Below, one piece after another: positions 6,060 to 13,494 of a stretch of DNA of 22,362 nt. Source of the stretch: PNKC01 sp039917655. GTDB taxonomy: Bacteria > Chloroflexota > Dehalococcoidia > Tepidiformales > Tepidiformaceae. The first letter of the stretch is position 1. Each line of letters opens with the position of its first letter. Location: NCBI GenBank assembly GCA_039917655.1, contig JBDSJC010000057.1:1-22362 (forward strand), in the 5' to 3' direction. The notes under the pieces were generated by a model. That model made no database searches, was not told the DNA's origin, and was given only the letters and a program-made list of their open reading frames with translations. Both the position numbers and the translations under genes were made by a program.

Positions 6060-7222
6060 CCAGCTAACGCCCGCAGCCTCGAGACGACCTTCGGTAACAC
6101 ATCGAGCACCTGGTCGATCTGTTCGTCGGTATTCTCGATGCCCAGCGTCAGTCGCAGCGAAGCGTGGGCGAGGTCAGCATCGATGCCCATCGCCGTGAGC
6201 ACGTGCGACGGTTCGAGCGCCCCGGTGGTGCAGGCACTGCCGGAACTGGCGGCGATGCCCGACATATCGAGCGCCAGCAGCACGCTTTCGCCCTCAACGT
6301 TACGAAAGCAGCAACTGAAGCTATTCGCCAGGCGCCCTTCGGGATCTTCTGGGCCTGTGATCACCGTGTCCGGCACCCGCTCGGGAACGCCAAAGAGCAG
6401 CCGGTCGCGCAGCCGGCGGAGGTGCTTGTTTCGCGTCTCGCGTTCGTCCCAGGCCATCTGCATGGCAGTCGCCAACCCGGCGATGCCTGCCAGGTTCTCG
6501 GTGCCCGCGCGACGCTCCTTCTCCTGGCTCCCCCCGAGGAGCATCGGCTGCCACGGTGTGCGGTTCTTGACGTAGAGCAGGCCAACACCCTTCGGGCCGT
6601 AGAGCTTGTGCCCAGCGATGCTCAACAGGTCGATGCCAAGGTTGGCCGGAGTGATGTCGATCGTCCCCGCCGCCTGAACTGCATCCGTGTGGATCACCAC
6701 CCTGGGGTTCTTCGCCCTGGCGATGCGCGAAATTTCGGCGATCGGTTGGATCGTCCCGACCTCGTTATTTGCCGTCATCACGCTGACCAACGTCGTCTCT
6801 GGCCCAACCGCCTCTTCGAGCGCGCCGAGATCGACTAGTCCATGGCGGTCCACCGGCAGGTAGGTGGCTCGAAAGCCTTCGCGCTCGAGTTGTTCGAAGG
6901 CGTGCAGTACAGCGTGATGCTCCACCTGGCTGGTGACGATGTGAGCGCCGCGCCCCCGGTCCCTCTGGGCGAAGGCGGCGCCACGAATCGCCGCGTTGTC
7001 CGACTCGGTGCCGCCGCTCGTGAATACGACCTCTTTGGGAGCCGCACCGAGCAGGTCGGCAACCAGTTTTCGCGCAGAATCGAGCGCGCGATGGGCTTCT
7101 TGCCCTTCGATGTAGATGCTCGAGGCGTTTCCCCAGTACTTCGTGAGCATCGGCAGCATCGCTTCGATCACTCGCGAGTGAGGCGCCGTGGTTGCCGCGT
7201 GGTCAAGGTAAATGCGATCCAT
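6056..7222 (-). CDS. Cysteine desulfurase (NifS/IscS family)
   Basis: This PLP enzyme takes sulfur from L-cysteine for Fe-S clusters, thio-modified tRNA or cofactors. The 388 residues show IYLDHAATT at the start, SGGTESDN (about 69-76), EHHAV (101-105), HTDAVQAAG (178-186), SIAGHKLYGPKGVG with PLP Lys206, and the flexible catalytic loop SSGSACTTG with Cys331. The short loop and the length place it with the class I NifS/IscS group rather than SufS. I prefer ATG at 7222, whose protein begins right at the family core; a TTG at 7261 would add 13 residues. The gene converges on the surface-protein gene, with stops overlapping by 4 bases, and is divergent from an IscA-like gene 167 bases away. No IscU or SufU scaffold is seen. 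Confidence 0.94.
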   Translation of the reverse strand: MDRIYLDHAATTAPHSRVIEAMLPMLTKYWGNASSIYIEGQEAHRALDSARKLVADLLGAAPKEVVFTSGGTESDNAAIRGAAFAQRDRGRGAHIVTSQVEHHAVLHAFEQLEREGFRATYLPVDRHGLVDLGALEEAVGPETTLVSVMTANNEVGTIQPIAEISRIARAKNPRVVIHTDAVQAAGTIDITPANLGIDLLSIAGHKLYGPKGVGLLYVKNRTPWQPMLLGGSQEKERRAGTENLAGIAGLATAMQMAWDERETRNKHLRRLRDRLLFGVPERVPDTVITGPEDPEGRLANSFSCCFRNVEGESVLLALDMSGIAASSGSACTTGALEPSHVLTAMGIDADLAHASLRLTLGIENTDEQIDQVLDVLPKVVSRLRALAG

Positions 7223-7311
7223 TGTCCATTCAGCGTACTCAGTCGCGCGGAAGCCCGCCAACTCCCGCGGACGGTGAAGAAAGAACGTGGATCAGGGTGC
7301 CCGATATGCGC

Positions 7312-7317
7312 TATAGT
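7312..7317 (+). promoter_or_regulatory. Candidate -10 box for the IscA-like gene
   Basis: TATAGT lies 73 bases upstream of ATG 7390 in the gap between the divergent cysteine desulfurase and IscA-like genes. I see no convincing -35 box, so confidence is low. Confidence 0.3.
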
Positions 7318-7389
7318 TTTCGTAGTGCCGTAGCAGGGGCGAATCCCTCTCGGCGCGCGATTTCGCCAAACACCCGTGGAGGCTTACTT

Positions 7390-7776
7390 ATGACAACCGA
7401 AGCTGAGGCCCCAGTGGTTCTCGTGAACATCACCGATAAAGCGGCCGAAAAGGCGCTCGCCCTGCTCGCCGCTCGTGAACTCCCAGAGGGCGCCCTGCGC
7501 GTCTTCGTTGCCGGCGGTGGCTGTAGTGGCTACCAATACGGCATGGCCATCGCCCGCTCCGCGGAAGAGGACGACATCGTCATCGAGCAGCTCGGCGTCC
7601 GCATCCTCGTCGACCCGGAAAGTGCCCAATACCTCTCGGGCGCGGAGATCGACTACGTCGATGACATCATGAAGAGCGGCTTCAGCATCTTCAACCCCAA
7701 CGCCACCAAAGGCTGCGCCTGTGGCTCAAGCTTCCAGACCGCCGACGGCAGCGGGCAGGCTCGCGCCTGCCACTAG
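7390..7776 (+). CDS. Iron-sulfur cluster assembly protein, IscA/ErpA/HesB family
   Basis: A-type carriers bind and hand over Fe-S clusters. The 128-residue product has the three conserved cysteines in the expected places: Cys45 in AGGGCSGYQYG, and Cys109 and Cys111 in KGCACGSSF. The domain covers about residues 10-115, with a short N-terminal lead and an extra C-terminal tail that includes one more Cys. ATG 7390 has a good GGAGG (7378-7382) with 7-base spacing. The neighbouring divergent cysteine desulfurase suggests a small Fe-S assembly locus. A perfect terminator follows at 7800. It could be an ErpA or an IscA; I cannot separate them by sequence alone. Confidence 0.94.
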   Translation: MTTEAEAPVVLVNITDKAAEKALALLAARELPEGALRVFVAGGGCSGYQYGMAIARSAEEDDIVIEQLGVRILVDPESAQYLSGAEIDYVDDIMKSGFSIFNPNATKGCACGSSFQTADGSGQARACH

Positions 7777-7799
7777 CGTTCGAATTGAACGCCCATTGA

Positions 7800-7837
7800 A
7801 AGCCGGGGCCACGAACGTGGCCCCGGCTTCTGTTTGT
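7800..7837 (+). terminator. Rho-independent terminator after the IscA-like gene
   Basis: AAGCCGGGGCCACG (7800-7813) pairs perfectly with CGTGGCCCCGGCTT (7816-7829), 14 bp of very GC-rich stem, followed by CTGTTTGT. It starts 24 bases after the stop. The stretch from 7838 to 7969 contains nothing else I can name. Confidence 0.85.
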
Positions 7838-7969
7838 GCTCTGCCCGCCGTCGTCGTGCTGGGCGATGCCGGCCAACTGCGGGAGTGGGTAGACCGCTCT
7901 TGGGCCTTCGCAGCCGCGACGCCGCCGAAAGAAAGACCCATCGCGCCCCTGAACGGTGGGGCCTGATGT

Positions 7970-8623
7970 TTAGAACAGGTTCCGCATGAGTTCGATCTCG
8001 CTCGTAAGGAACACCATCGAGGAGCGTGTAGCCGCCCGCAGACGGCCGAATTCAGCGTCGGTCACGGCCATTTCGTCGAACTTTTCCAGCTCCGCGAGGG
8101 TGTCGAACTCGGCCACGATCGAGACGCCACTGGTGGCGCCCGTCATCGCCGACCAGACACTCGTCTGCGCATCGATCCCGCGTTGCTTCTGGTAGTCGAG
8201 GGCGAGCGAGATGGACATCACGAACTCGCGATGGTGTCCCGCCTGCACTTCGCCCGTGAGAGTCCGCATGTAGCGCCTCGGTTCGGTCGCCTCCTCGCTG
8301 GAGATCAGGCCCTCGGAATGGTAGGAGAGCCGGTGAATGGAGACTTCCGAGGCTTCGTAGACCATCTCTTTGCTCACGGCGGAACGGAGGTGGGCGAAGG
8401 TGGAGTCTTCGGCGGCGAGTGCGGTGAACTTCTCCAGTTCGTCCAGGGTGTTGAAATCGCTGGCGATGAGCACGCCGTTCGTCTGGCCCGTCATCGCGCC
8501 CCAGACTGTGGTGCGCGCTCGAAGGCCGCGCTCCTCCTGGTACGTGTTCGATTGGCGCAGCGCCTGGAGAAATGGCTTGGTGCGGCCCTGGGCGATGATC
8601 CCGGTGAGGATGCGGCGATACAT
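7970..8623 (-). CDS. Tandem-duplicated dimeric alpha-beta barrel-like protein of unknown function
   Basis: The 217 residues are two copies of a domain of about 100 residues. In the first, RRILTGIIAQG... leads to TTVWGAMTGQTNGVLIASDF and LDELEKFTALA; in the second, MRTLTGEVQAG... leads to TSVWSAMTGATSGVSIVAEF and LAELEKFDEMA. Each has the strand-helix-strand-strand-helix-strand order of a ferredoxin-like, NIPSNAP or dimeric alpha-beta barrel domain, so one chain could form the barrel that single-domain relatives make as a dimer. No catalytic residue is obvious. ATG 8623 is preceded on its strand by AGGAG with 7-base spacing. It lies just downstream of a small gene on the same strand. The function is unknown. 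Confidence 0.85.
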   Translation of the reverse strand: MYRRILTGIIAQGRTKPFLQALRQSNTYQEERGLRARTTVWGAMTGQTNGVLIASDFNTLDELEKFTALAAEDSTFAHLRSAVSKEMVYEASEVSIHRLSYHSEGLISSEEATEPRRYMRTLTGEVQAGHHREFVMSISLALDYQKQRGIDAQTSVWSAMTGATSGVSIVAEFDTLAELEKFDEMAVTDAEFGRLRAATRSSMVFLTSEIELMRNLF

Positions 8624-8701
8624 GGAAGCTCCTAGGGCCGCGCCCGGCGTTGTTCGCCGGGTGGCGTTTTCGAAGTCTACCAGAGCGCCGGGCAGCGGCG
8701 C

Positions 8702-8905
8702 TCACTCTCGGCCCAGGTACCCCAATCGGCCCAGGTGCCGCCGCAGCCGGACCACTCGCCAGACCGCCTCCCGCACTCCCAGGCCGGCGCTCTCGTTGGG
8801 CAACTCGGTCTGAAGTGCTACCACGATAGCGTCCAGAGAATCGGCCACTTCAAGAAGCAGGGCGCGTAATTCGGCCATATCGTCAGGCGGTTTCTGTTCA
8901 CTCAC
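8702..8905 (-). CDS. Small helical protein of unknown function
   Basis: GTG 8905 gives a 67-residue protein starting with SEQKPPDDMAELRALLLEVA and ending in RVVRLRRHLGRLGYLGRE. It is almost wholly predicted helical, with regularly spaced Leu/Val residues in the first half and a basic second half, which would suit a coiled coil or a nucleic-acid- or protein-binding adaptor. The frame stays open further upstream to 9061, but that part looks like non-coding sequence. An AGGA lies close to the GTG; ATG 8878 is an alternative start. The gene is divergent from the WYL regulator. I do not recognise the family. Confidence 0.55.
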   Translation of the reverse strand: MSEQKPPDDMAELRALLLEVADSLDAIVVALQTELPNESAGLGVREAVWRVVRLRRHLGRLGYLGRE

Positions 8906-9059
8906 GGTCCTAAGTCTGCGGGTGCATGGGGTGGCGAAAACAGGGCAAGGAGGGTAACCATCCGGGGGTAGTTCGGTGACAATATGGGGTATCCCCCTCA
9001 GAGCGCGTGACGGGTAGAGTGGCGGCACCGGACGGAGAAGCGCCCGGAGCGGAGGCTGC

Positions 9060-10070
9060 ATGGCGAATCAGAAGTTCAACGAAGACGATACCCAGTTGGA
9101 GCGCAGGCTCAATCTTCAGCGCCTGCTGCACGAAGCGCCGGGCGGCTTGCGCGCATCGGAGCTCGCCTCGCGGCTCGTCTGCTCCACGCGCACCGTGCAA
9201 CGCGACATTGATTACTTCCGCGTCCAACTTGAAGAATCCGGTGCGATTGACCCATTACAGCCCGGACAGGACCGTTACCGCCTGCGCCCCGGCGAATTCC
9301 CCATCCCGATCCTCAAGCTCACAAAGCACGAGGCGCGCGCCTTGCTCTTTTCGCTCCGGCTGCTTTCGCAAAGCAGCACCGAACAGGATGCGGACACCGC
9401 GACGCTGCTTGATAAGCTTGCGGCCGTCTTCCCTGGCCCGCTGGCAGAGCAGATTCGCTTCACGCGCCAGTCGTTAGAAGCCCGGCCGCGGCGAAAATCG
9501 CAGACCGACTGCCTGCGAGTGCTTTCCGATGCGTGGATGAGCGAAAGCGTGGTCTGTATGCGCTACCGCGCCGTTGGCAAAGCCCAGGCCTCGATGATCT
9601 GTTTCGAACCGTACCTGCTTGAGCCCAGCGCCAGCACCGGTGCGACCTACGTGGTGGGCTACAACCACACCGCCGGGCGACTCGGCACCTTCAAGCTTGA
9701 CCGCGTGGAGCGGGTGGAACGGCACCACAAGATGCTCTGCGCGGACGGACTGGAAAAGCATACGCCCGCCTCTCGCGAAGCCTCAGCCGCGCTGATGACG
9801 GCGATGTCCCGAAGCTGGAGCGGGGTTGTGCTTGCGGACACCGAGTTCGACGCCGTTGTCGAATTCACCGGTGACGCGGCAGTCAGGGCCAGGGAATCGC
9901 GCTGGCACCCGGACGCAGCCTTCACGGACCTCGGCGGGGGCCACCTTCGAATGGAAGTCCGCCTCCCCGCTCTCTTCGATTTTCTCCCGTGGGTGCTCTC
10001 CTGGGGAAACAGCGCGACGGTCATCGCTCCCCCAGAATTGGTGGAGATGCTCCGCGCGGCAACCAGCTAA
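9060..10070 (+). CDS. WYL-domain transcriptional regulator
   Basis: The 336-residue protein has an N-terminal winged helix-turn-helix of the HTH_11/DeoR type (about residues 14-62: LNLQRLLHEAPGGLRASELA, then STRTVQRDIDYFRVQL) and a central WYL domain (about 150-225) with MRYRAVGKA, FEPYLLEPS, a YVVGYN in place of the name-giving WYLVGY, and TFKLDRVERVE. A C-terminal WCX-like region follows (LFDFLPWVLSWGNSATVIAP). Family members sense ligands, possibly nucleic-acid related, and control DNA repair, phage defence or metabolism; the target here is unknown. ATG 9060 has GGAGG at 9051-9055. It is divergent from a small gene and upstream of a toxin-antitoxin-like pair. Confidence 0.9.
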   Translation: MANQKFNEDDTQLERRLNLQRLLHEAPGGLRASELASRLVCSTRTVQRDIDYFRVQLEESGAIDPLQPGQDRYRLRPGEFPIPILKLTKHEARALLFSLRLLSQSSTEQDADTATLLDKLAAVFPGPLAEQIRFTRQSLEARPRRKSQTDCLRVLSDAWMSESVVCMRYRAVGKAQASMICFEPYLLEPSASTGATYVVGYNHTAGRLGTFKLDRVERVERHHKMLCADGLEKHTPASREASAALMTAMSRSWSGVVLADTEFDAVVEFTGDAAVRARESRWHPDAAFTDLGGGHLRMEVRLPALFDFLPWVLSWGNSATVIAPPELVEMLRAATS

Positions 10071-10080
10071 CCCCGGGCCA

Positions 10081-10146
10081 GGCGCCGTCAACCGGCTGCG
10101 CGCACGCACGCACGAACGATGGACACCCCGCCGGTTGACCGGCGCC
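10081..10146 (+). terminator. Long bulged stem-loop between the WYL regulator and the vapB-like gene
   Basis: GTCAACCGGC (10087-10096) pairs with GCCGGTTGAC (10130-10139), extended by GGCGCC (10081-10086) against GGCGCC (10141-10146) across a one-base bulge. The 33-base loop contains CGCACGCACGCACG repeats. It starts 10 bases after the WYL stop and ends 46 bases before the antitoxin start, so it may terminate, or it may be an operator or a 5' leader structure. Confidence 0.45.
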
Positions 10147-10191
10147 GGGGTTTGTGGCCACGATGGCCCTACATCCACCTGGGAGGTTCAC

Positions 10192-10431
10192 GTGCGGACG
10201 ATCGGCGTTCGACAGCTGAAGAACGAAGCGACTCAGATCGTGCGGGCCGTGCGGGATGAGCACGCCCAGTACGTGATCACCGTCAATGGCACGCCGGTGG
10301 CTACCTTGCGGCCCTACGCCGATCGTGACATCGCTGGGCTGCACCGCACCCAGGCAGCAGCCGAACTGTCCGCCATCGACCGGCTGGCGACCGAGGTAGG
10401 AGACGCCTGGAAGGGCGAGGCGCGAGCGTGA
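10192..10431 (+). CDS. Phd/YefM-type antitoxin
   Basis: The 79-residue protein opens with RTIGVRQLKNEATQIVRAV and VITVNGTPVATLRPY, the classical Phd/YefM DNA-binding half. A C-terminal tail of about 35 residues would wrap the toxin. GTG 10192 has GGGAGG at 10181-10186. It overlaps the following PIN gene by the four bases GTGA, the usual antitoxin-toxin coupling. Such antitoxins repress their own promoter and are labile. Its partner has an altered active site (see next entry). Confidence 0.88.
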   Translation: MRTIGVRQLKNEATQIVRAVRDEHAQYVITVNGTPVATLRPYADRDIAGLHRTQAAAELSAIDRLATEVGDAWKGEARA

Positions 10432-10841
10432 GCACCGTCCACTGTAGCGTTTTTGTCGCCCTCTTTAACGCCTCGGACCCGGCGCACAACCAGGCCGTGG
10501 CATGGCTGCGTGATGCAATTGCCGCCGTCGAGCCGCTGCGCGCGCCGGTGACCGTGCTCGCGGAAGTCGCGGCGATGGTCAGCAGCGGCACGGGAGACAA
10601 GCAGATGGGCCGAGATGTGGCTTCCCAGATCCGCCACTCGGCGCTCTTCGAACTGCTCCCGGTCGCCCTCCCGTTGGCCGAGCGCGCAGCCACGATCGCG
10701 GCGGAGCACCGCTTTTCCGGCGCCGATTCACTTTATTTTGCGGTCGCGGAGACGCTGTCGGACCGGTTCGTCACGCTGGACCCGAATCACCTCAGCCGCG
10801 GCAACGCGCTGGTCGAGACCATCCGCCCGCGCGGCGCCTAA
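10428..10841 (+). CDS. PIN-domain (VapC-like) protein with altered first catalytic residue
   Basis: PIN-domain toxins cut RNA using a metal centre of acidic residues. The 137-residue product keeps Glu46 (VLAEVA), Asp100 (GADSLYFAVAE) and Asp118 (FVTLDPN). The near-invariant first Asp, expected at residue 5 in a VDxS motif, is His (VHCS, codon CAC instead of GAC). Either the protein is weakened or inactive, or metal binding has changed. The rest is intact and in frame, so it is not a decayed pseudogene. GTG 10428 overlaps the antitoxin stop (GTGA). Confidence 0.87.
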   Translation: MSTVHCSVFVALFNASDPAHNQAVAWLRDAIAAVEPLRAPVTVLAEVAAMVSSGTGDKQMGRDVASQIRHSALFELLPVALPLAERAATIAAEHRFSGADSLYFAVAETLSDRFVTLDPNHLSRGNALVETIRPRGA

Positions 10842-10854
10842 CACTTTCGCGAAG

Positions 10855-10871
10855 CCAACGGCTCTCGTTGG
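10855..10871. terminator. Short hairpin between convergent genes
   Basis: CCAACG (10855-10860) and CGTTGG (10866-10871) form a 6-bp stem with a 5-base loop, in the 70-base gap between the PIN gene and the convergent cofE. It is a weak candidate for a bidirectional terminator. Confidence 0.3.
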
Positions 10872-10911
10872 GGGTTCGACCGAAGCGGGCCACGGTCCGC
10901 CAACTCCGTGT

Positions 10912-11664
10912 TCACCTGAAGAGGTCGCGTTCGCTGTCGCGGATGACCGAACGCATGGACGCCGTCTCGTCAGGCTCCCAGGTAACGCCGCGAATGACGC
11001 CGACCGGCACCCGGCTGAGGTTCCCCTTTACCAGTTCTGCCGCCCCGGCGAGCTCGTCCGCCGTGCAGACAGCCTGTACGCGGAATTCGTGGCCATGCGG
11101 GTCGAACTGACCAATGTAGCTGAGCACCGGCTGCATCCCGGCGATGCCGATTGCGATGTCTGTCTGGGCTTCGCGCCAGGGACGCCCAAACGTGTCGGAG
11201 ATGATCACTACCGCATCAACGCCGTGCTGGGCGAATGTCCTGCGGATGCCCGCGGCGCTGGCGTCAGGATCGACTGGCAGGAGGACGGCGAGGCCATGCC
11301 CGCCCGAGCTCGACTGATCGACGCCGCTGTTCGCGCAGACGAACCCGTGGTGCGTCTCGGTAATCAGCACCGGGCCAACCTGCCGCACCACACGCCGCGC
11401 CTGGCGCAAGACCAATTCGATGACCGCTGGCTCTTTCTCCCACTTCTCGGCGTACTGCTGCACGAATGGCGACACTTCGATGGTGTCGAGCCGCACCACC
11501 TGGCCCTCGGCCTTTGAAACGATCTTCGAAGTGACCACCACCACGTCGCCACTTTCGACAGGCGTACCCGCGGCAATCGCTGCGTCCAGGATCAGTTCGC
11601 CGAGGTCCGAACCAGTGGCGATCTCGGGCAGGCCCGGGACGCCGAAGATTCGCAGTCCAGCCAT
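10912..11664 (-). CDS. cofE: Coenzyme F420-0:L-glutamate ligase
   Basis: CofE adds gamma-linked glutamates to F420-0 using GTP and divalent metal, finishing coenzyme F420. The 250-residue protein matches the stand-alone CofE length and has its hallmarks: SGDVVVVTSKIVSKAEGQVV near residue 40, ETHHGFVCANSGVDQS near 105, and ISDTFGRPWREAQTDIAIG near 155. The FMN-binding C-terminal domain that actinobacterial FbiB carries is absent. ATG 11664 overlaps the upstream hydrolase stop by one base (TGATG on this strand); a GTG one codon earlier overlaps by four. It is the last gene of a three-gene operon with an F420 reductase. Confidence 0.93.
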   Translation of the reverse strand: MAGLRIFGVPGLPEIATGSDLGELILDAAIAAGTPVESGDVVVVTSKIVSKAEGQVVRLDTIEVSPFVQQYAEKWEKEPAVIELVLRQARRVVRQVGPVLITETHHGFVCANSGVDQSSSGGHGLAVLLPVDPDASAAGIRRTFAQHGVDAVVIISDTFGRPWREAQTDIAIGIAGMQPVLSYIGQFDPHGHEFRVQAVCTADELAGAAELVKGNLSRVPVGVIRGVTWEPDETASMRSVIRDSERDLFR

Positions 11665-12482
11665 CACTTCACCGTCCGTTGGCGTTCAGCCTGATCGAGG
11701 AAATCGAGGACGACCTCTGCCGATTTCGCTGCATCGTGCTGCCAGAAGTTATGGCTGTCGCCCTCCATCATCTCCAGCCGGGCACGCGGCACAGCTGCCT
11801 TCAATGTGCGAGCATTTTCTGGCGGCACCAGGCGGTCGAGCGTGCCGTGTTGGATGAGTACCGGCCAGCCATACTCGTTGAGCGCCGGGTTCGGGTCGCC
11901 CGCCGCCGTGGTCGCTTGCAACTGGAACTGAAAGGTCCGCGGAGGGGTGGGATTCTTCAGCCCTGCCTCGAAGTGTTCCACGAGCATTCCGTCGTTTGCG
12001 GCGATCCACGGCTCGGGGTGGATGATCGGCCAGCCGCCGCGCGCCGAATCGATCATCGGTTTCGTTCGGTCCCAGAACAGCGCCGCCTTCAGGTCGTCCT
12101 CGGTCGCCGAGATGCCGTTCGGCGGGCAGAGCAGGCTCAACGAGCGCAATCGCTGGCCACCGCGCTCCTTCACGTAGTGCCGCGCAATCGCCGTGCCCAG
12201 CGAGCAACCCAGCAGGTGAAAGCTCTCGAGTCCCAGATCATCGACCACCACCTGGACGTCGCCCGTCATCTCCGACATCGTCCACGGCGCCCCAGGCTTA
12301 TCACTGAAGCCCGTGCCCCGGTTGTCGATCATCACCAGGTTGTAGCGCTTCGCCAGCAGGCCGGGGAACTTTCCCCACCATTGCCGACTGTTCCCGCCAA
12401 CCCCATAAATCATCACCACCGGCGGCCCGCTGCTAATGCTGTCGTACCAGACCTCGCAGTCACCGTTTTTCACCGTGGCCAT
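11664..12482 (-). CDS. Alpha/beta-fold hydrolase in the F420 operon
   Basis: The 272-residue protein has a complete hydrolase triad: nucleophile Ser94 in LLGCSLGTA, Asp216 in HGTLDRLVPP and His244 in EGDSHNFW. It has an oxyanion-type MIYGVGGNS and the conserved MIDNRGTGFSDKP. A cap region lies at about residues 130-200. Relatives include epoxide hydrolases, enol-lactonases and esterases; the substrate cannot be read from sequence. It has no signal peptide. It starts immediately after the npdG stop and overlaps cofE, so it is translated with both; a role with an F420-linked substrate is an inference from context only. Confidence 0.88.
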   Translation of the reverse strand: MATVKNGDCEVWYDSISSGPPVVMIYGVGGNSRQWWGKFPGLLAKRYNLVMIDNRGTGFSDKPGAPWTMSEMTGDVQVVVDDLGLESFHLLGCSLGTAIARHYVKERGGQRLRSLSLLCPPNGISATEDDLKAALFWDRTKPMIDSARGGWPIIHPEPWIAANDGMLVEHFEAGLKNPTPPRTFQFQLQATTAAGDPNPALNEYGWPVLIQHGTLDRLVPPENARTLKAAVPRARLEMMEGDSHNFWQHDAAKSAEVVLDFLDQAERQRTVK

Positions 12483-13133
12483 CTACAGCCCCACGATCTT
12501 GATGCTGGTGTGTGTCTTGTGCTTGCGGTTCAAGTTGATGAGTAGCGAAGTAATCATCTCCACGTAACGGCTCTGGCTGAGCCCTCCCGCATCCACTCCC
12601 CGCACCCCGTCGATCTCGTTTGCCAGCCTGATGATCACCTGCTTTGCCTCCGCGTCCTTGCCGCAGACGAGCACGTCGCAGTCGACCGGGTGGCCCAGCT
12701 CCATCAGCTTCTCGGCGCTCATATTTTGGAAGGCGGAGACCACCGTGGCGTTCGGCAGCTGGGCGGCCGCCTCTTGGGCCGCACTCTTTCCTTCGACGTT
12801 GATGGCCACGGCACCAACGCCCTGGACGAAATCCAGGGGAGCCACCACGTCGCACACTATCTTGCCATCGAGCAGCACACCGAGTGCTTCCAGCGTGTCC
12901 TTCTGGCCGCTGTAGGGGAACGTGAGGAACACAACATCGGCGTCGGCAAGCACGTCCGCATTGGCTCCCCCCGTCGCCTTCGCCCCCGGCACTGCGTCGC
13001 GGACCTTCCGTGCGCCCTCTTCGCCACGTTCGGTGGAACGCGAACCGATGGCGACCTGGTGCCCGGCGTGGGCGAAGCGGATAGCAAGGCCCAGGCCCTC
13101 AGGCCCGGTACCCCCGACAAAAGCGAGTTTCAT
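12483..13133 (-). CDS. npdG: NADPH-dependent F420 reductase (F420H2:NADP oxidoreductase)
   Basis: This enzyme moves hydride between NADPH and coenzyme F420. The 216-residue protein begins MKLAFVGGTGPEGLGLAIRF, the NADP-binding Rossmann start, followed by GHQVAIGSRSTERGEE, whose Ser-Arg-Ser-Thr is the NADP 2'-phosphate-binding type. Further blocks are DVVFLTFPYSG, VSAFQNMSAEKL, DCDVLVCG and the C-terminal HKTHTSIKIVG. ATG 13133 is chosen because GAGG lies upstream and the Rossmann fold begins here; the frame is open further upstream, but that part is not protein-like. It is the first gene of the operon, with cofE at the end, so the bacterium probably makes and uses F420. Confidence 0.91.
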   Translation of the reverse strand: MKLAFVGGTGPEGLGLAIRFAHAGHQVAIGSRSTERGEEGARKVRDAVPGAKATGGANADVLADADVVFLTFPYSGQKDTLEALGVLLDGKIVCDVVAPLDFVQGVGAVAINVEGKSAAQEAAAQLPNATVVSAFQNMSAEKLMELGHPVDCDVLVCGKDAEAKQVIIRLANEIDGVRGVDAGGLSQSRYVEMITSLLINLNRKHKTHTSIKIVGL

Positions 13134-13306
13134 GGAGACCTCAAGTTTGGGTGTGGCCCACGGCGAAGCACAGGGGCGCGGGACGGGATGGGACGTTTGC
13201 AGACGTTGGGTGGCACCTTGGCCCGGTCGTAAGTCTATCTCGCTGCCTTCCCGGTACGCGAACGAGCGCCCAAACGGCACCAGCGGTACGCATCAAGAGC
13301 GTCGTC

Positions 13307-13331
13307 CCTACGCGCTCGCGTGGCGCGTAGG
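13307..13331. repeat. Inverted repeat upstream of ftsH
   Basis: A perfect 9-bp dyad, CCTACGCGC and GCGCGTAGG, with a 7-base spacer. It lies about 105 bases upstream of the predicted ftsH -10 box, so it is a possible operator or a transcript-end hairpin. Neither is shown. Confidence 0.4.
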
Positions 13332-13435
13332 TGGAAAGGGAAGAAACGCCAAGCAGCCACCCTGAACCGGGCCCCGGCTGACCCGAATCGTGTATAGGCA
13401 CGCTTACGTCAACGCCCGGCGGCCCTCGCCACGTC

Positions 13436-13444
13436 TGCTATACT
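13436..13444 (+). promoter_or_regulatory. Extended -10 promoter element for ftsH
   Basis: TGCTATACT matches the TGnTATAnT extended -10 form, 51 bases upstream of the ftsH start. No good -35 box is visible, which is acceptable for extended -10 promoters. Confidence 0.45.
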
Positions 13445-13494
13445 CGAAAAAAGAGACGGCGGACGCCCTGTGCCCGCCGAACCGGAGTGCTCTA

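Larger units (their letters stand above)
13134..13494. promoter_or_regulatory. Divergent intergenic region between npdG and ftsH
   Basis: This 361-base stretch contains no gene that I believe in. It must carry the npdG promoter (not clear by eye) and the ftsH promoter. It holds a 9-bp perfect hairpin, CCTACGCGC (13307-13315) with GCGCGTAGG (13323-13331), and an extended -10 box at 13436-13444. Confidence 0.6.

Noticed and set aside
8980..8997. GGGG-C core dyad (GGGGTATCCCC) before the WYL gene
   Set aside because: Only four-base arms and imperfect centre; too weak to call an operator.
8906..9061. Upstream extension of the small minus-strand gene to 9061
   Set aside because: The extra 52 codons look like non-coding sequence and would run through the WYL promoter region.
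11679..12545. A 288-codon plus-strand frame opposite the hydrolase, and a similar 300-codon one at 10615-11517
   Set aside because: Both are antisense to cofE, the hydrolase or the PIN gene and are rich in Arg/His/Pro without domain motifs.
13390..13494. Upstream extension of ftsH to an in-frame GTG at 13390
   Set aside because: It overlaps the extended -10 box and adds 35 residues absent from FtsH; TTG 13495 has a proper ribosome site.
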